From Brevibacillus dissolubilis (GTDB taxonomy: Bacteria > Bacillota > Bacilli > Brevibacillales > Brevibacillaceae): DNA of 64,000 bases. Position 1 is the stretch's first letter; each line of letters starts with the position of its first letter. Of the stretch, positions 8,234 to 18,562 are shown in pieces. The stretch lies in NCBI RefSeq assembly GCF_006170445.1, contig NZ_VCNA01000005.1:1-64000 (forward strand), written 5' to 3'. The notes below the pieces were generated by a model that was not told the origin of the DNA, searched no databases, and was given only the letters and a program-made list of their open reading frames with translations. The translations under genes and the position numbers were made by a program.

Positions 8234-9943
8234 ATGAGCGAATATGCAACGTTAATCATCGGCTTACTGGAGTTGATCGTCGGTTTTATCGTTGGTATGT
8301 ACTTTTGGAATCTGCTCAAAAACCAACGAACGGCCACCGCTTCTGTGGACAAGGAGTCACGCAAAGAGGTGGACCAGCTCCGCAAATTGCGAACCATGGC
8401 ACTGACGGAGCCCCTGTCTGAGAAGACCAGACCCAGTAAACTCGAAGAGATCGTTGGACAAGAGGATGGTCTGAGGGCTTTGCGGGCTGCTTTGTGCGGT
8501 CCCAACCCGCAGCATGTGATTATCTATGGCCCGCCTGGTGTGGGTAAGACAGCAGCAGCTCGCGTTGTTTTGGAGAATGCCAAGCAGAATTCGATGTCAC
8601 CTTTTACGCAAGAGGCCAAGTTTGTAGAGATAGACGCTACCATCGCCCGTTTTGACGAGCGGGGGATTGCCGATCCGTTGATCGGTTCTGTGCATGACCC
8701 GATCTACCAAGGGGCCGGTGCGTTGGGACAGCAGGGAATCCCGCAGCCCAAACCAGGAGCAGTGACCAAAGCACACGGAGGCATCTTGTTCCTCGATGAG
8801 ATTGGGGAGCTGCACCCTGTACAGATGAACAAGCTGTTAAAAGTATTGGAAGACCGCAAAGTGATGCTCGAGAGTGCTTACTACAGCGAAGAGAACAACC
8901 AGATCCCGTCGCACATTCATGAGATTTTTAAATACGGTCTGCCGGCTGACTTCCGTCTGGTCGGAGCGACTACACGTACACCGGAAGAGATACCGCCAGC
9001 GCTTCGTTCGCGTTGTCTGGAGATTTTCTTCCGTCCCCTGAAGTCCAAAGAGATCGGCAGTATCGTCGAGACCGCCGTCAAAAAGATGGATATCGACATC
9101 GTACCAGAGGCGATCAGCGTGATTCAGCGTTATGCCACCAATGGACGGGAAGCGATCAATACCCTGCAGATTGCCGCAGGGATCAGCATGACAGAAGGAC
9201 GGATTACAGTCGAAGCCTCTGACGTAGAATGGGTGGTGCACAGCAGCCAGAAATCCCCACGCCACGAGCGTCAGGTACATGAGCAACCACAGGTAGGACT
9301 TGTCTCAGGTCTTGCTGTCTATGGCCCGAATATGGGTGCATTGATGGAGATCGAGGTGACAGCTACACTCGCCGCCATGCCGGGCGCTGGACGTGTCACC
9401 ATGACAGGTCTGGTCGAGGAAGAGGAGCTGGGCAACCGCAGCCGTACCATCCGCCGCAAATCCATGGCCAAAGGCTCGATCGACAACGTCCTGACCGTTC
9501 TGCACCGTCTGGGCTCCCAGCCGTATGATTATGATCTGCATATCAATTTTCCTGGCGGTGTACCAGTCGACGGTCCATCTGCCGGTGTGGCGATTGCGAC
9601 CGCGATCTATTCCGCAATCCATCATAAGCCGATCGACAACCTGCTTGCGATCACTGGGGAGATCAGTATTCACGGTAAAGTCAAGCCAGTCGGTGGTGTC
9701 GTCGCCAAGGTAGAGGCAGCCCGTCAAGCGGGAGCGACACGTGTCTTGATTCCACAGGAGAACTGGCAGAGTATCTTTGCCGATATGGAGGGCATCGAGA
9801 TCATCCCGCTCACCACGATTGATGAAGCATTACGCCTTGCGTTTCTGGATGAAGCCGGGCAGGAAGAATCGGAAGAAACAACCGATCTGTCATTTATTCC
9901 GCTTGCGACAGATGGCTTTGCTCCCTCTCCTTTTCAGGTGTAA
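8234..9943 (+). CDS. lonB: LonB, membrane-anchored ATP-dependent Lon-type protease
   Basis: A 569-residue protease of the sporulation LonB class. An N-terminal transmembrane segment (about residues 5-27) replaces the large substrate domain of LonA. The AAA+ module follows, with Walker A G-P-P-G-V-G-K-T near 99 and Walker B L-F-L-D-E-I-G-E near 180. The Ser-Lys protease domain is at the C-terminus, with Ser in G-P-S-A-G-V and Lys in V-V-A-K-V-E. In B. subtilis LonB is made in the forespore and sits at the membrane. The gene precedes lonA as in B. subtilis but has its own upstream region. The C-terminal 30 residues are an acidic tail of unknown role. Confidence 0.93.
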   Translation: MSEYATLIIGLLELIVGFIVGMYFWNLLKNQRTATASVDKESRKEVDQLRKLRTMALTEPLSEKTRPSKLEEIVGQEDGLRALRAALCGPNPQHVIIYGPPGVGKTAAARVVLENAKQNSMSPFTQEAKFVEIDATIARFDERGIADPLIGSVHDPIYQGAGALGQQGIPQPKPGAVTKAHGGILFLDEIGELHPVQMNKLLKVLEDRKVMLESAYYSEENNQIPSHIHEIFKYGLPADFRLVGATTRTPEEIPPALRSRCLEIFFRPLKSKEIGSIVETAVKKMDIDIVPEAISVIQRYATNGREAINTLQIAAGISMTEGRITVEASDVEWVVHSSQKSPRHERQVHEQPQVGLVSGLAVYGPNMGALMEIEVTATLAAMPGAGRVTMTGLVEEEELGNRSRTIRRKSMAKGSIDNVLTVLHRLGSQPYDYDLHINFPGGVPVDGPSAGVAIATAIYSAIHHKPIDNLLAITGEISIHGKVKPVGGVVAKVEAARQAGATRVLIPQENWQSIFADMEGIEIIPLTTIDEALRLAFLDEAGQEESEETTDLSFIPLATDGFAPSPFQV

Positions 9944-10053
9944 AACCGTATAGTGAAGGGCTCCCAACTGTCTGATTGCAAGCCGTAAGACACAGGGAGT
10001 CCACTTGTTTTGCCATCGTTTTGCCGTATTGGAACAAGAAAGCGCCCGCAAAT

Positions 10054-10082
10054 TAGACATTGACTGTCGTTTACGCTACAAT
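10054..10082 (+). promoter_or_regulatory. Sigma-A-type promoter for lonA-engB
   Basis: TAGACA at 10054-10059 and TACAAT at 10077-10082 are 17 bases apart, about 50 bases before the lonA start. No CIRCE element or CtsR repeat is seen around it. Confidence 0.6.
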
Positions 10083-10132
10083 GGAACGAAAACAAGGATA
10101 CATTTGACAATAGGATTGGGAGGTGCTTGGCC

Positions 10133-12469
10133 ATGAGCGAATCTAATAAAGAGCGTGAAATTCCTTTATTACCGCTGCGTGGATTGCTTGTCTATCCAAG
10201 CATGGTGCTGCATCTGGATGTAGGGCGCGAGAAGTCAATCAAAGCGCTGGAACGTGCCATGGTGGACGACAATAAGATCTTACTGGCCACACAAGAAGAG
10301 GTACAGATCGAGGAACCGGGAACCGAGCAGATCTATCGTGTCGGTACGGTTGCCCGTGTCAAGCAAATGCTCAAACTGCCCAACGGTACCATCCGTGTGC
10401 TGGTTGAGGGATTACAACGTGCCAAGATCGAGGATTACGTACAAGAAGACGACTTTTTCCTCGTGACAATTACATATTTAGAAGAAACCAAAGTGGACGA
10501 AAATGAAGTAGAAGCATTGATGCGAACGGTTCTTCAGCATTTTGAACAATACATCAAGCTGTCCAAAAAGGTGTCCCCGGAGACATTCACCTCGGTAAGT
10601 GATATCGACGAGCCGGGCCGTCTCGCTGATGTGATCGCTTCCCACCTGCCGCTCAAGATGAAGGATAAGCAAGAGGTGCTCGAAGCCGTCGATGTACTCC
10701 AACGTCTGGAAATCCTGCTCAATATCCTCAACAATGAGCGCGAAATCCTGGAGCTGGAGCGCAAAATCAGCACCCGCGTCAAGAAGCAGATGGAAAAAAC
10801 GCAGAAGGAATACTACCTGCGTGAACAGATGAAAGCCATCCAAAAAGAGCTGGGCGACAAAGAAGGCCGTCAGGGTGAAATCGACGAGCTGCGCAACCAG
10901 CTGGAAAAATCGGACGCTCCTGAGCGGATCAAGATCAAGATCGAAAAAGAGATCGACCGTCTGGAAAAAATGCCGGGCAGCTCTGCCGAGAGCGGTGTCA
11001 TCCGCACCTATATCGACACCCTGCTGGCACTCCCTTGGACGCGTCAGACCGTCGACAACCTCGATATCAGCCACGCTGAGCAAGTGCTGGATGAAGACCA
11101 CTACGGCTTGGAAAAGCCTAAAGAGCGTATTTTGGAGTATATCGCGGTACAGAAGCTGGTCAACTCCATGCGCGGCCCGATTCTCTGCCTCGTAGGCCCT
11201 CCTGGTGTGGGTAAGACCTCTCTGGCCAAATCCATCGCCCGTGCGCTTGGACGTGAATTCGTCCGCATCTCACTTGGTGGCGTGCGTGACGAAGCAGAGA
11301 TCCGTGGTCACCGCCGTACCTATGTCGGCGCGATGCCAGGCCGCATCATCCAAGGAATGAAAAATGCCGGTACGGTAAATCCAGTCTTCCTGCTCGATGA
11401 GATCGACAAGCTGGCTTCCGACTTCCGTGGCGATCCGTCTTCCGCGCTCTTGGAGGTACTCGATCCGAACCAGAACGAGACCTTCAGCGACCACTATATC
11501 GAAGAGACCTATGACTTATCCAATGTCATGTTCATCACCACAGCCAACTCTCTGCACACGATCCCAGGCCCGCTCCTCGACCGTATGGAGACCATCTCCA
11601 TCTCTGGCTACACCGAGGTAGAGAAGCTTCATATCATGCAGGATTACCTGTTGCCAAAGCAGATGGAAGATCACGGCTTGGGTAAGGATAAGCTGCAGGT
11701 ATCAGAAGATGCCCTGCAGAAGGTGATCCGCCAGTACACCCGTGAAGCAGGCGTGCGCAACCTCAACCGTGAAGCCGCCAACATCTGCCGCAAAGCTGCG
11801 AAGATCATCGTCAGCGGCGAAAAGAAAAAGGTCGTCATCACACCAAACACCGTAGAGTCCCTGCTCGGCAAACCACGCTACCGCTATGGTCTGGCTGAGA
11901 AGGAAGATCAGGTGGGAGCAGTAACAGGTCTGGCTTGGACCTCTGTCGGCGGTGACACGCTCAACATCGAGGTCAGCGTATTCCCTGGCAAAGGGAAGCT
12001 AACCCTGACCGGTCAACTCGGTGACGTGATGAAAGAATCGGCACAGGCGGCATTCAGCTATATCCGTTCCCGTGCCAAAGAACTCAACATCGACCCAGAG
12101 TTCAACGATAAGAACGATATCCACATCCATGTGCCAGAAGGTGCCATCCCTAAAGACGGACCATCTGCCGGGATTACCATGGCGACAGCGCTCGTCTCCG
12201 CGCTTACAGGTGTGCCTGTACGAAGAGATGTCGGGATGACCGGTGAGATCACCCTGCGCGGCCGTGTACTGCCAATCGGCGGTCTCAAGGAGAAGAGCCT
12301 TGCCGCTCACCGTGCCGGACTGACCACTGTCATTTTGCCAGCCGAGAACGAAAAGGATCTCGAGGACATCCCAGAAAGCGTCCGCCAAGAAATAACCTTC
12401 CATCCGGTCGAGCATCTGGATGAAGTATTAAAAATTGCATTAGCGAAAGAGACTGTGAAAAGCAAATGA
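10133..12469 (+). CDS. lon: LonA, cytosolic ATP-dependent Lon protease
   Basis: A 778-residue AAA+ serine-lysine protease that degrades damaged and regulatory proteins. It has the N-terminal substrate-binding LON domain (about 1-205), a coiled region, Walker [10 protein letters not shown] near 355, Walker B F-L-L-D-E-I-D-K near 420, and the protease domain with catalytic Ser in D-G-P-S-A-G and Lys in L-K-E-K-S. ATG at 10133 is chosen over a TTG two codons earlier because GGGAGGTG is spaced for it. The stop overlaps the engB start by four bases (ATGA), so translation of the two is probably coupled, as in B. subtilis lonA-ysxC. Confidence 0.96.
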   Translation: MSESNKEREIPLLPLRGLLVYPSMVLHLDVGREKSIKALERAMVDDNKILLATQEEVQIEEPGTEQIYRVGTVARVKQMLKLPNGTIRVLVEGLQRAKIEDYVQEDDFFLVTITYLEETKVDENEVEALMRTVLQHFEQYIKLSKKVSPETFTSVSDIDEPGRLADVIASHLPLKMKDKQEVLEAVDVLQRLEILLNILNNEREILELERKISTRVKKQMEKTQKEYYLREQMKAIQKELGDKEGRQGEIDELRNQLEKSDAPERIKIKIEKEIDRLEKMPGSSAESGVIRTYIDTLLALPWTRQTVDNLDISHAEQVLDEDHYGLEKPKERILEYIAVQKLVNSMRGPILCLVGPPGVGKTSLAKSIARALGREFVRISLGGVRDEAEIRGHRRTYVGAMPGRIIQGMKNAGTVNPVFLLDEIDKLASDFRGDPSSALLEVLDPNQNETFSDHYIEETYDLSNVMFITTANSLHTIPGPLLDRMETISISGYTEVEKLHIMQDYLLPKQMEDHGLGKDKLQVSEDALQKVIRQYTREAGVRNLNREAANICRKAAKIIVSGEKKKVVITPNTVESLLGKPRYRYGLAEKEDQVGAVTGLAWTSVGGDTLNIEVSVFPGKGKLTLTGQLGDVMKESAQAAFSYIRSRAKELNIDPEFNDKNDIHIHVPEGAIPKDGPSAGITMATALVSALTGVPVRRDVGMTGEITLRGRVLPIGGLKEKSLAAHRAGLTTVILPAENEKDLEDIPESVRQEITFHPVEHLDEVLKIALAKETVKSK

Positions 12470-13182
12470 AAATTAACTCAGCAGAATTTATCATAAGTGC
12501 AGTAGGACCTGATCAATATCCAAAGACCGGCCTGCCAGAGATTGCTCTGGTAGGTCGCTCCAATGTAGGGAAGTCATCCCTCATCAACCGGATGCTTCAG
12601 CGTAAGGCGCTGGCTCGTACCTCACAGAGACCGGGCAAGACGCAGACGCTCAACTATTTTTTGGTCAACAAAGACATGTATTTCGTGGACTTCCCAGGCT
12701 ACGGGTATGCGAAGGTGGCCAAATCGATCAAATCCCAATGGGGCAAAATGATCGACACTTACCTCACGTCCCGTAAAGAGCTTAAATTCGTCGTTCAGCT
12801 GGTCGATATCCGTCATGCGCCGAGCAAAGACGATATCGCGATGTATGACTGGTGCAAAGCGATCGGGCTGCCGACCATCATTGTGGCGACCAAAGGCGAC
12901 AAAATCGCCCGAGGTAAATACCAGCAGCACCTCAAAATCATCCGTCAGGCGCTGAATTTCCGTCCGGAGGATACCATGATCGTCTTTTCATCTGAGACCG
13001 GAGTGGGTAAAGATGAACTGTGGGGCGAAATCCTGCGCCGTCTGAAAATGGCGGACGAAGTGGAGCAAGCGGACGTGGAGCTTGCTCGGGCAGATGTAAC
13101 AGAACAAGTGGTAGACCGTCCTGATGCTAACGAAAATGAAGTGGAAGCAGAGTCGCCTGCTGCAAGTGCAGAGAGAGGGTAG
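12466..13182 (+). CDS. ysxC: EngB/YsxC ribosome-assembly GTPase
   Basis: A 238-residue TRAFAC GTPase required for large ribosomal subunit assembly. Motifs: G1 G-R-S-N-V-G-K-S-S near 25-33, G2 region T-S-Q-R-P-G-K-T, G3 D-F-P-G-Y-G-Y near 67, G4 T-K-G-D near 143 and G5 S-S-E-T-G near 174. The family usually ends near residue 195; here an acidic Glu/Ala/Val-rich tail of about 40 residues follows, apparently disordered. The gene overlaps lon by four bases. The next gene starts 37 bases after its stop without a visible terminator, so read-through is likely. Confidence 0.94.
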   Translation: MKINSAEFIISAVGPDQYPKTGLPEIALVGRSNVGKSSLINRMLQRKALARTSQRPGKTQTLNYFLVNKDMYFVDFPGYGYAKVAKSIKSQWGKMIDTYLTSRKELKFVVQLVDIRHAPSKDDIAMYDWCKAIGLPTIIVATKGDKIARGKYQQHLKIIRQALNFRPEDTMIVFSSETGVGKDELWGEILRRLKMADEVEQADVELARADVTEQVVDRPDANENEVEAESPAASAERG

Positions 13183-13218
13183 CGGGAGGATTCCTCTTTT
13201 TTGCAGGGAGGAAGAGAG

Positions 13219-14574
13219 ATGAAACGGACAGAGCCTTTTGCGATACGTGGAGTAATCGAGGGATTTTATGGCAAGCCATGGAGTCACGAGGAACGTCTGG
13301 ATATGCTGGACTTCATGGGACGCCACGGCTTCAATGCGTATTTTTATTCTCCAAAAGATGATCCATATCTACGCGACAATTGGCAAGCACCGCATCCAGC
13401 TGATCAATTGGCGCACATCGATGCACTGATCCAGCAGGCCAAGGCGTGCGGGCTGCATTTTTACTATTGCCTAAGCCCTGGGGTCAGCATGGAATACGCC
13501 AATGAAGCCCATGTGGATTTGGTGGTGCAGAAGTTCAAGTTCATGTACCTGCGCGGGGTTCGTCATTTCACTCTGTTGTTTGACGATATCCCGCAACAAT
13601 TGATGCACGAAAAAGACCGGAACCGCTTTGAACACGTGGCAGACGCCCATGCGCAGACCGTCGTGCAGGTGTGGGAGTTGTTGCAGAGCTTCGGCGGGGT
13701 GGAGCGGTTCGTCGTCTGTCCTACCGTGTATAACGGAATCGGGCGCGAGCCTTACATCAGTTATCTTGGCGCAAACATTCCGAAAGATATCGCGATTTTC
13801 TGGACGGGACGCTTCGTCTGTTCGCCGCACCTGACCGACGGGGATGCGATCCGTTTTGCCGAATACACAGGACACCAACCGCTTTATTGGGATAACTATC
13901 CGGTCAACGATCTGGCGATGATCCACGAGCTGCACCTAGGGCCGCTGATGCACCGTGATCCACAGCTTTACCTGCACTCTCACGGCTATGTCTGTAACGC
14001 GATGGAGCATGTGGAAAGCTCCAAGATCCCGCTGATCACCATTGCAGACTATCTCAATGACCCAGAAGGCTATGACCCGGACAAATCCTACCGCAGAGCG
14101 ATTGAAGAAGTGGTGGGCTACGAGGATGCGGAGCCGTTCATGCTGTTTGCTGACAATGTGCGAAGCTCCTTCCTCAATGATCTGGAGTCGCCCAATCTGA
14201 TGGATGTCCTGCATGATTTCCGCTTTCAGTTCCTGCACGGACAACAGGAAGTGGCTGTGGCTCTGCTCCGGGAGACCTTCGAGGAGATGGAAGAGAGTGC
14301 CACCTATCTCTTGACCCGGATGAAAAACCACAAGCTTGCCCGCGAGACACATGCCTGGATCAAGAAGTACAGCTATTGGGCCAAGGTGGGGCAGGCGGCG
14401 ACCAAGCTGATCGATGCCGGCCGGAAGGGGCGGATGATCAGCGCGGGGATGCAGCTGGTGAAGCTAAAGCACTGGCTGAGAAAAGCAGACCGCATGCCAG
14501 AGCGAGTCTGTGGCAGCGTGATGAAGCTGTTTGCCGAAGCGGTGCTCTTGGAAGTGAAGAAGCAGCGGATTTAA
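13219..14574 (+). CDS. GH84-type beta-N-acetylglucosaminidase-like protein (NAGidase domain)
   Basis: A 451-residue protein whose first 290 residues form the NAGidase (glycoside hydrolase 84) barrel. It opens with the hallmark R-G-V-I-E-G-F-Y-G-x-P-W near residue 9, followed by Y-F-Y-S-P-K-D-D-P. The adjacent acid pair D-D is in L-L-F-D-D-I-P-Q near 121-122; the family uses such an Asp pair for substrate-assisted catalysis. There is no signal peptide or membrane segment, so it should act in the cytosol, perhaps on cell-wall or glycoprotein-derived GlcNAc. Relatives include bacterial homologues of O-GlcNAcase. It is apparently co-transcribed behind lonA-engB, an association I do not know from B. 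subtilis. Family call firm; substrate unknown. Confidence 0.82.
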   Translation: MKRTEPFAIRGVIEGFYGKPWSHEERLDMLDFMGRHGFNAYFYSPKDDPYLRDNWQAPHPADQLAHIDALIQQAKACGLHFYYCLSPGVSMEYANEAHVDLVVQKFKFMYLRGVRHFTLLFDDIPQQLMHEKDRNRFEHVADAHAQTVVQVWELLQSFGGVERFVVCPTVYNGIGREPYISYLGANIPKDIAIFWTGRFVCSPHLTDGDAIRFAEYTGHQPLYWDNYPVNDLAMIHELHLGPLMHRDPQLYLHSHGYVCNAMEHVESSKIPLITIADYLNDPEGYDPDKSYRRAIEEVVGYEDAEPFMLFADNVRSSFLNDLESPNLMDVLHDFRFQFLHGQQEVAVALLRETFEEMEESATYLLTRMKNHKLARETHAWIKKYSYWAKVGQAATKLIDAGRKGRMISAGMQLVKLKHWLRKADRMPERVCGSVMKLFAEAVLLEVKKQRI

Positions 14575-14595
14575 GTCTATCTAAGTCTAAGTAAT

Positions 14596-14642
14596 AAAAA
14601 ACCATGCCAGCCTCCGAATAGGGAGGAAGGGCATGGTTTTTT
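14596..14642. terminator. Bidirectional terminator between convergent genes
   Basis: AAAAACCATGCC and GGCATGGTTTTT pair, with an inner CCTCC/GGAGG extension. A-rich and T-rich tracts on the two sides let it serve both the GH84 gene and the minus-strand gene that ends at 14677. Confidence 0.85.
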
Positions 14643-14676
14643 TTTGGTTTGTCAGAATGTTACGGTGTAGGGGTGT

Positions 14677-17600
14677 TTACGGATGTTCTGCCGGACTGCT
14701 GGCGGCATCGGTATCATCTGTTGCAACGCCTGCCGGGGATGTCACAGGTACGACAGATAAAGGGACATAAACAGTCAGCCCTGCGTAGCTGATTTGGATG
14801 ATGGTGTTGCCTTCACTGACTCCAGTCAGCAAGCCGTTGGCGCCAACTGTCGCGATCAGGCTGTCATCGCTTGTGTAGACTGCCTGACTGGTCGCATCTT
14901 CGGTCGTCCCATCCTGCATGGTGGCGTTTACGGTCAATTGCTGCGTACCGTATACCTCCAGCGTGATGGAAGATGGTTCGGCGGTCAGGAATTCAACAGT
15001 TGGTTCGGGTTCAGAGACGGCGATGTCTATGGATTCTCTCACACTTTCCCCAAACTGGTTTTTGGCATAGACAGAATACGTGTACGCGTTGCCAAGACTT
15101 ACAGTGGAATCGGTGAAGCTGGTATCTGTTCCTTCATAGATAACCTGCCCATCGCGGTAGACTGCATAGCTGTCCGCCTTGGAATGCGGTGTCCATGTCA
15201 GGGTAGCAGCAGTTGGTGTCACTTCGGCTGCCTGTGGATTCAAGCCAGAAGCGGCAAAGTTATATCCGGTGGCTTGATTTTGATAGGAGGTATTGTCATA
15301 GGCGGTCTGGGTAGAGAGCTCACTTAGTTTCCAGTTGCCAATCAATCCGTTTTCGTTCCCGCTTAATCCGTGTACGAGGTCGGTCATGATCTGGCTTTCG
15401 GTGCGTGCGCCTCTCCAGACACGTACATCAGCCAGCCAGCCTTTGAAGTCGTAGTCTGGTCGGTTCACATCCGAGAAGTTTCCGATGACGATCCCTTTGG
15501 TCACTGTACGGTTGCTCATAACCGGATTGATATAATGTTGGAGCTGTTGTTTTTGACCATTGACGTAGAGTTCCAGGCGGTCTGCTCCAAGTTGTCCGTT
15601 GGTAAACACAGCCGCTACGTGCGCCCAATCATCAAACGTTTTGTTAACAGGAATCCCAAGTAGATTATTTTCACCTGTATTAAATCCGAAGTAGCCATTT
15701 ACAAACTCAAGGTCATAATAGCCATTCCAGCTAAATGGCATGGCTTTGTTTTTTCGATCCTTCCATTTGACCCAGAACTCTACGGTTGTCTGTGCATTGG
15801 CGGTTAGATCGCTGGAGAGGTTATCAGCCAGAAGCTTGTCATCCTCCCCGTCAAAATAGAGTGAGTCTCCATGAGGCGGCTCCTTTGGAATCACCGGGTC
15901 TTTAAAATCGATCTCAAACATGTTGGAGGAGACCGCTGTGGTGGCACCGGTGATTTTGGCAGGATCGACCGTCACATAGGCGTTCTTCACGTCATTGCTG
16001 TTGGTATGGTATACAGCTTGGCCTGTGAAGGAGACCGTAAACTCCTGATTGCTGATGCGTGTTACCTGATAGCCGATACCTTCTGGAAGGTTATGCACGG
16101 TGACACCTGTGCCAAGATCATCGGCGAAGGATGCATTGGTGAGACGGACGTTTTGGACTGTGGTGATGCTGCCATCGTTGGCGTCTGCTTCAGGTACGGT
16201 CAAAAGAGAAGTCTGCAGGATCGGAGACAGCTTGGTTTTGATGAATTCGACCTCACCCAGACGGATGGTATTCGTGTTGTTGCCGCCCGGACCTGTGAAG
16301 ACAACCTTATAGGCTTTGTACGTGACAGGCTGGTCGAGCATGAATTCTTTTTTCACACCAAGTTTCCAGTCAGAAGCGGTCTGATTGCCGCCAATCGCTT
16401 GCCAGGAGCTTGGGGTGGCTGGTTCATTGGAGCCGTACAGTTGCCAGGAGGCAGGGGCTTCCTTGGTGGTCGCAGGCATGGAGACATCGGAAAACGGGGT
16501 CATCGTGTATTTGAAGATCGTTTCCTGTGCAGGGAAAGTATATTGGAACCAGATGGAGCCCGGTTTGGTACTGTCGTACGTGAACATCAAGCCGGACGAA
16601 ATGACATCATCAAAAATCTTGTAAAAGAGACCACTGTTCGGGGAAGCAGAAGCGGTTCCAGACGGTGTGGTATCGCCCGTCATTTTCGGCACCAGATCGG
16701 CATCCTTTACGGAGAATTTGAAAGGTTTGGTCGTCAGGTCAGAAGTGAGATTGGTGTAATTGATTCCGATGATTTTGTTTTTGTTAACCGTAACAGAGGC
16801 ATCGTCGATGATGGAACTGCCCACATTGGCTGCATTTCCGGTAAAAGAGATACGTAGGGAACGGTTATCGTTCTCCAGTTTGGCATTGGATACTAAGCCT
16901 TCTGGCAGATTGTTGACGATCACATCCGCATTGGTGATATCAGAGGCAAATGTACCACTGGTCAGTGTAATGACTTGGGTTTCGGTGACACTGCCGTTAT
17001 TGGCATGGGTTTCGTTGATCACTTCAGCGCTGTGCTGAAGGCGGGGATTGAACGCCCCGATCAACTCGACTTCCCCCAGACGGATGGTATTGGTGTTGTT
17101 GCCGCCTGGACCTGTAAAGACAACTTTATAAGCTTGATATGTGACAGGTTCATCGAGCATGAATTCTTTTTTCACACCAAAGGTCCAGTCGGAAGCAGTC
17201 ACATTCCCTCCGATCGCCTGCCAGGAGTTAGGGTTGGCTGGATCATTGGAGCCATACAGTTGCCAGGAGGTAGGAGCTTCCTTAGCAGTTAAAGGCATGG
17301 AAGACTCGGTGTATGGGGTAAAGGAGTATTTAAAAATCGTCTCCTGTGCAGGGAACGTATACTGGAACCAAATGGAGCCCGGTTTGGTTTGGTCGTAAGT
17401 GAACATCAAGCCGGACGAGATACTGTCATCAAAGATCTTGTAAAAGAGACCGCCGGAAGCGGAAGCAGTGCCAATCGGCTCGGTATCATTCGTCATTTTG
17501 GGCACCAAATCATTATCGGTTACAGAGAAGGTAAACGGTTTGCTCGTCAAATCAGAAGGAACCGCAGCAGAAGCGAGTCCGATGATTTTGCTCTGAGGGA

Positions 17601-18456
17601 TGGTGATGGTAGCATGATTGATTACAGAACTCCCTACAAAAGAGGCATTCTTGGTAAAAGCAAGCTTCAATTTGTTGGTACTCCCAGTTGGGACTGTGAC
17701 AGTGGTCTCCAAGCCCTCCGGCAGATTATTGACGATTACGTCCGAACTGGTCATTCCTGTCACAAAGCTGCCGCTCGACAGCGTGATCGTCTGGGTCTCG
17801 GTGACACTGCCGTTATTGGCATGGGCTTCATTGATCGTGTCGGCACTGAGCAGAAGCTGTGGATGGTAGGGTCCGATCAGCTCTACTTCACCAAGACGAA
17901 TGAGTTTGCTAGTGCTGTTGTAAGCGTTAGGACCAGTGAAGATAACCTTGAAGGCTTGATAGGTGACAGGTTGGGCGAGGACAAATTCTTTCTTTTTCCC
18001 ATATTCCCAATTGGATGCGGTCATGGTGCCGCCAATTTTTTCCCAAGCACTCTCATCGGCAGGATTGTTGGAGCCATATAACTGCCAAGAGGAAGGGCCT
18101 TCCTTGGCGGTCAGAGGAGCGGAAGCATCGGTATAAGGAGTAAAGGAATACTTATAGATCGTCTCTTGTGCAGGGAAGGCATACTTGAACCAAGCTGCTT
18201 CCGGTTTGGTGCTGTCGTAGGTAAACGATGTGCCTGTTCCAGTTTTGTCATCAAATAAGTAGTACGAAATCCCGCTGGAAGAAGAAGCAGTCCCAATCGG
18301 AGTCGTGTAGTTCGTCATTTTCGGAACCAGGTCGATGAATGAAGCTTCTTCCGCATGGGCTGTCTCTACATCCCCATAAGGAGCAGGCCCGAAAATTGCT
18401 GATGCAACCAGCAGGACAGTCAGAAAAGAAGCAAGCCATTTTCTGATGGATAGCAT
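14677..18456 (-). CDS. Secreted modular repeat protein: three 272-residue modules, LamG-like, FN3 and Big2 domains
   Basis: A 1259-residue secreted protein. A signal peptide (1-36, ending in A-H-A) precedes three tandem modules starting near residues 43, 317 and 588. Each pairs a discoidin-like jelly-roll half (S-W-Q-L-Y-G-S-N, R-L-G-E-V-E) with an Ig-like half (N-N-L-P-E-G-L). Then come a LamG/concanavalin-like domain (about 855-1035, F-D-G-x-D-D-K and Y-V-N-G-Q), an FN3 domain (about 1060-1140) and a bacterial Ig-like Big2 domain (about 1150-1230). There is no LPXTG motif, SLH domain or transmembrane anchor, so it is released or held by binding. Carbohydrate or matrix binding is inferred from the folds. 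A longer paralogue lies at 31542-37202. ATG follows GGAGGG. Confidence 0.8.
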   Translation of the reverse strand: MLSIRKWLASFLTVLLVASAIFGPAPYGDVETAHAEEASFIDLVPKMTNYTTPIGTASSSSGISYYLFDDKTGTGTSFTYDSTKPEAAWFKYAFPAQETIYKYSFTPYTDASAPLTAKEGPSSWQLYGSNNPADESAWEKIGGTMTASNWEYGKKKEFVLAQPVTYQAFKVIFTGPNAYNSTSKLIRLGEVELIGPYHPQLLLSADTINEAHANNGSVTETQTITLSSGSFVTGMTSSDVIVNNLPEGLETTVTVPTGSTNKLKLAFTKNASFVGSSVINHATITIPQSKIIGLASAAVPSDLTSKPFTFSVTDNDLVPKMTNDTEPIGTASASGGLFYKIFDDSISSGLMFTYDQTKPGSIWFQYTFPAQETIFKYSFTPYTESSMPLTAKEAPTSWQLYGSNDPANPNSWQAIGGNVTASDWTFGVKKEFMLDEPVTYQAYKVVFTGPGGNNTNTIRLGEVELIGAFNPRLQHSAEVINETHANNGSVTETQVITLTSGTFASDITNADVIVNNLPEGLVSNAKLENDNRSLRISFTGNAANVGSSIIDDASVTVNKNKIIGINYTNLTSDLTTKPFKFSVKDADLVPKMTGDTTPSGTASASPNSGLFYKIFDDVISSGLMFTYDSTKPGSIWFQYTFPAQETIFKYTMTPFSDVSMPATTKEAPASWQLYGSNEPATPSSWQAIGGNQTASDWKLGVKKEFMLDQPVTYKAYKVVFTGPGGNNTNTIRLGEVEFIKTKLSPILQTSLLTVPEADANDGSITTVQNVRLTNASFADDLGTGVTVHNLPEGIGYQVTRISNQEFTVSFTGQAVYHTNSNDVKNAYVTVDPAKITGATTAVSSNMFEIDFKDPVIPKEPPHGDSLYFDGEDDKLLADNLSSDLTANAQTTVEFWVKWKDRKNKAMPFSWNGYYDLEFVNGYFGFNTGENNLLGIPVNKTFDDWAHVAAVFTNGQLGADRLELYVNGQKQQLQHYINPVMSNRTVTKGIVIGNFSDVNRPDYDFKGWLADVRVWRGARTESQIMTDLVHGLSGNENGLIGNWKLSELSTQTAYDNTSYQNQATGYNFAASGLNPQAAEVTPTAATLTWTPHSKADSYAVYRDGQVIYEGTDTSFTDSTVSLGNAYTYSVYAKNQFGESVRESIDIAVSEPEPTVEFLTAEPSSITLEVYGTQQLTVNATMQDGTTEDATSQAVYTSDDSLIATVGANGLLTGVSEGNTIIQISYAGLTVYVPLSVVPVTSPAGVATDDTDAASSPAEHP
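15890..16695 (-). repeat. Module 3 of the three-repeat surface protein
   Basis: Opens with LVPKM at 16695. The discoidin-like half matches module 2 closely, but the Ig-like half differs and leads into the LamG-like domain, so the 3' boundary is approximate. Confidence 0.75.
16696..17508 (-). repeat. Module 2 of the three-repeat surface protein
   Basis: An 813-bp (271-codon) unit opening with LVPKM. Its first half is nearly identical to module 3, which suggests recent duplication or gene conversion. Confidence 0.85.
17509..18330 (-). repeat. Module 1 of the three-repeat surface protein
   Basis: An 822-bp (274-codon) unit opening with LVPKM. It is the most diverged of the three; its discoidin-like half has the extra N-A-Y-N-S-T-S-K insertion. 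Confidence 0.85.
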
Positions 18457-18562
18457 GATGAAAATCCCTCCTAATTCTTTTTATGAATATGTCTATAATT
18501 CTCTCAAATCTTACCATGTCGAATTGAGAATAAAAAGAGGATGGTTCGACAATTTATGAAAG

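Noticed and set aside
9957-10015. Inverted repeat GGGCTCCC/GGGAGTCC after lonB as terminator
   Set aside because: The stem is imperfect and widely spaced, and only a short interrupted T tract follows, so I left it out of the features.
15871-16857. A 328-codon plus-strand frame inside the three-repeat gene
   Set aside because: It lies antisense to a secreted protein with signal peptide and paralogue; similar shadows occur at 17389-18081 and 34017-34823 because the repeats recur.
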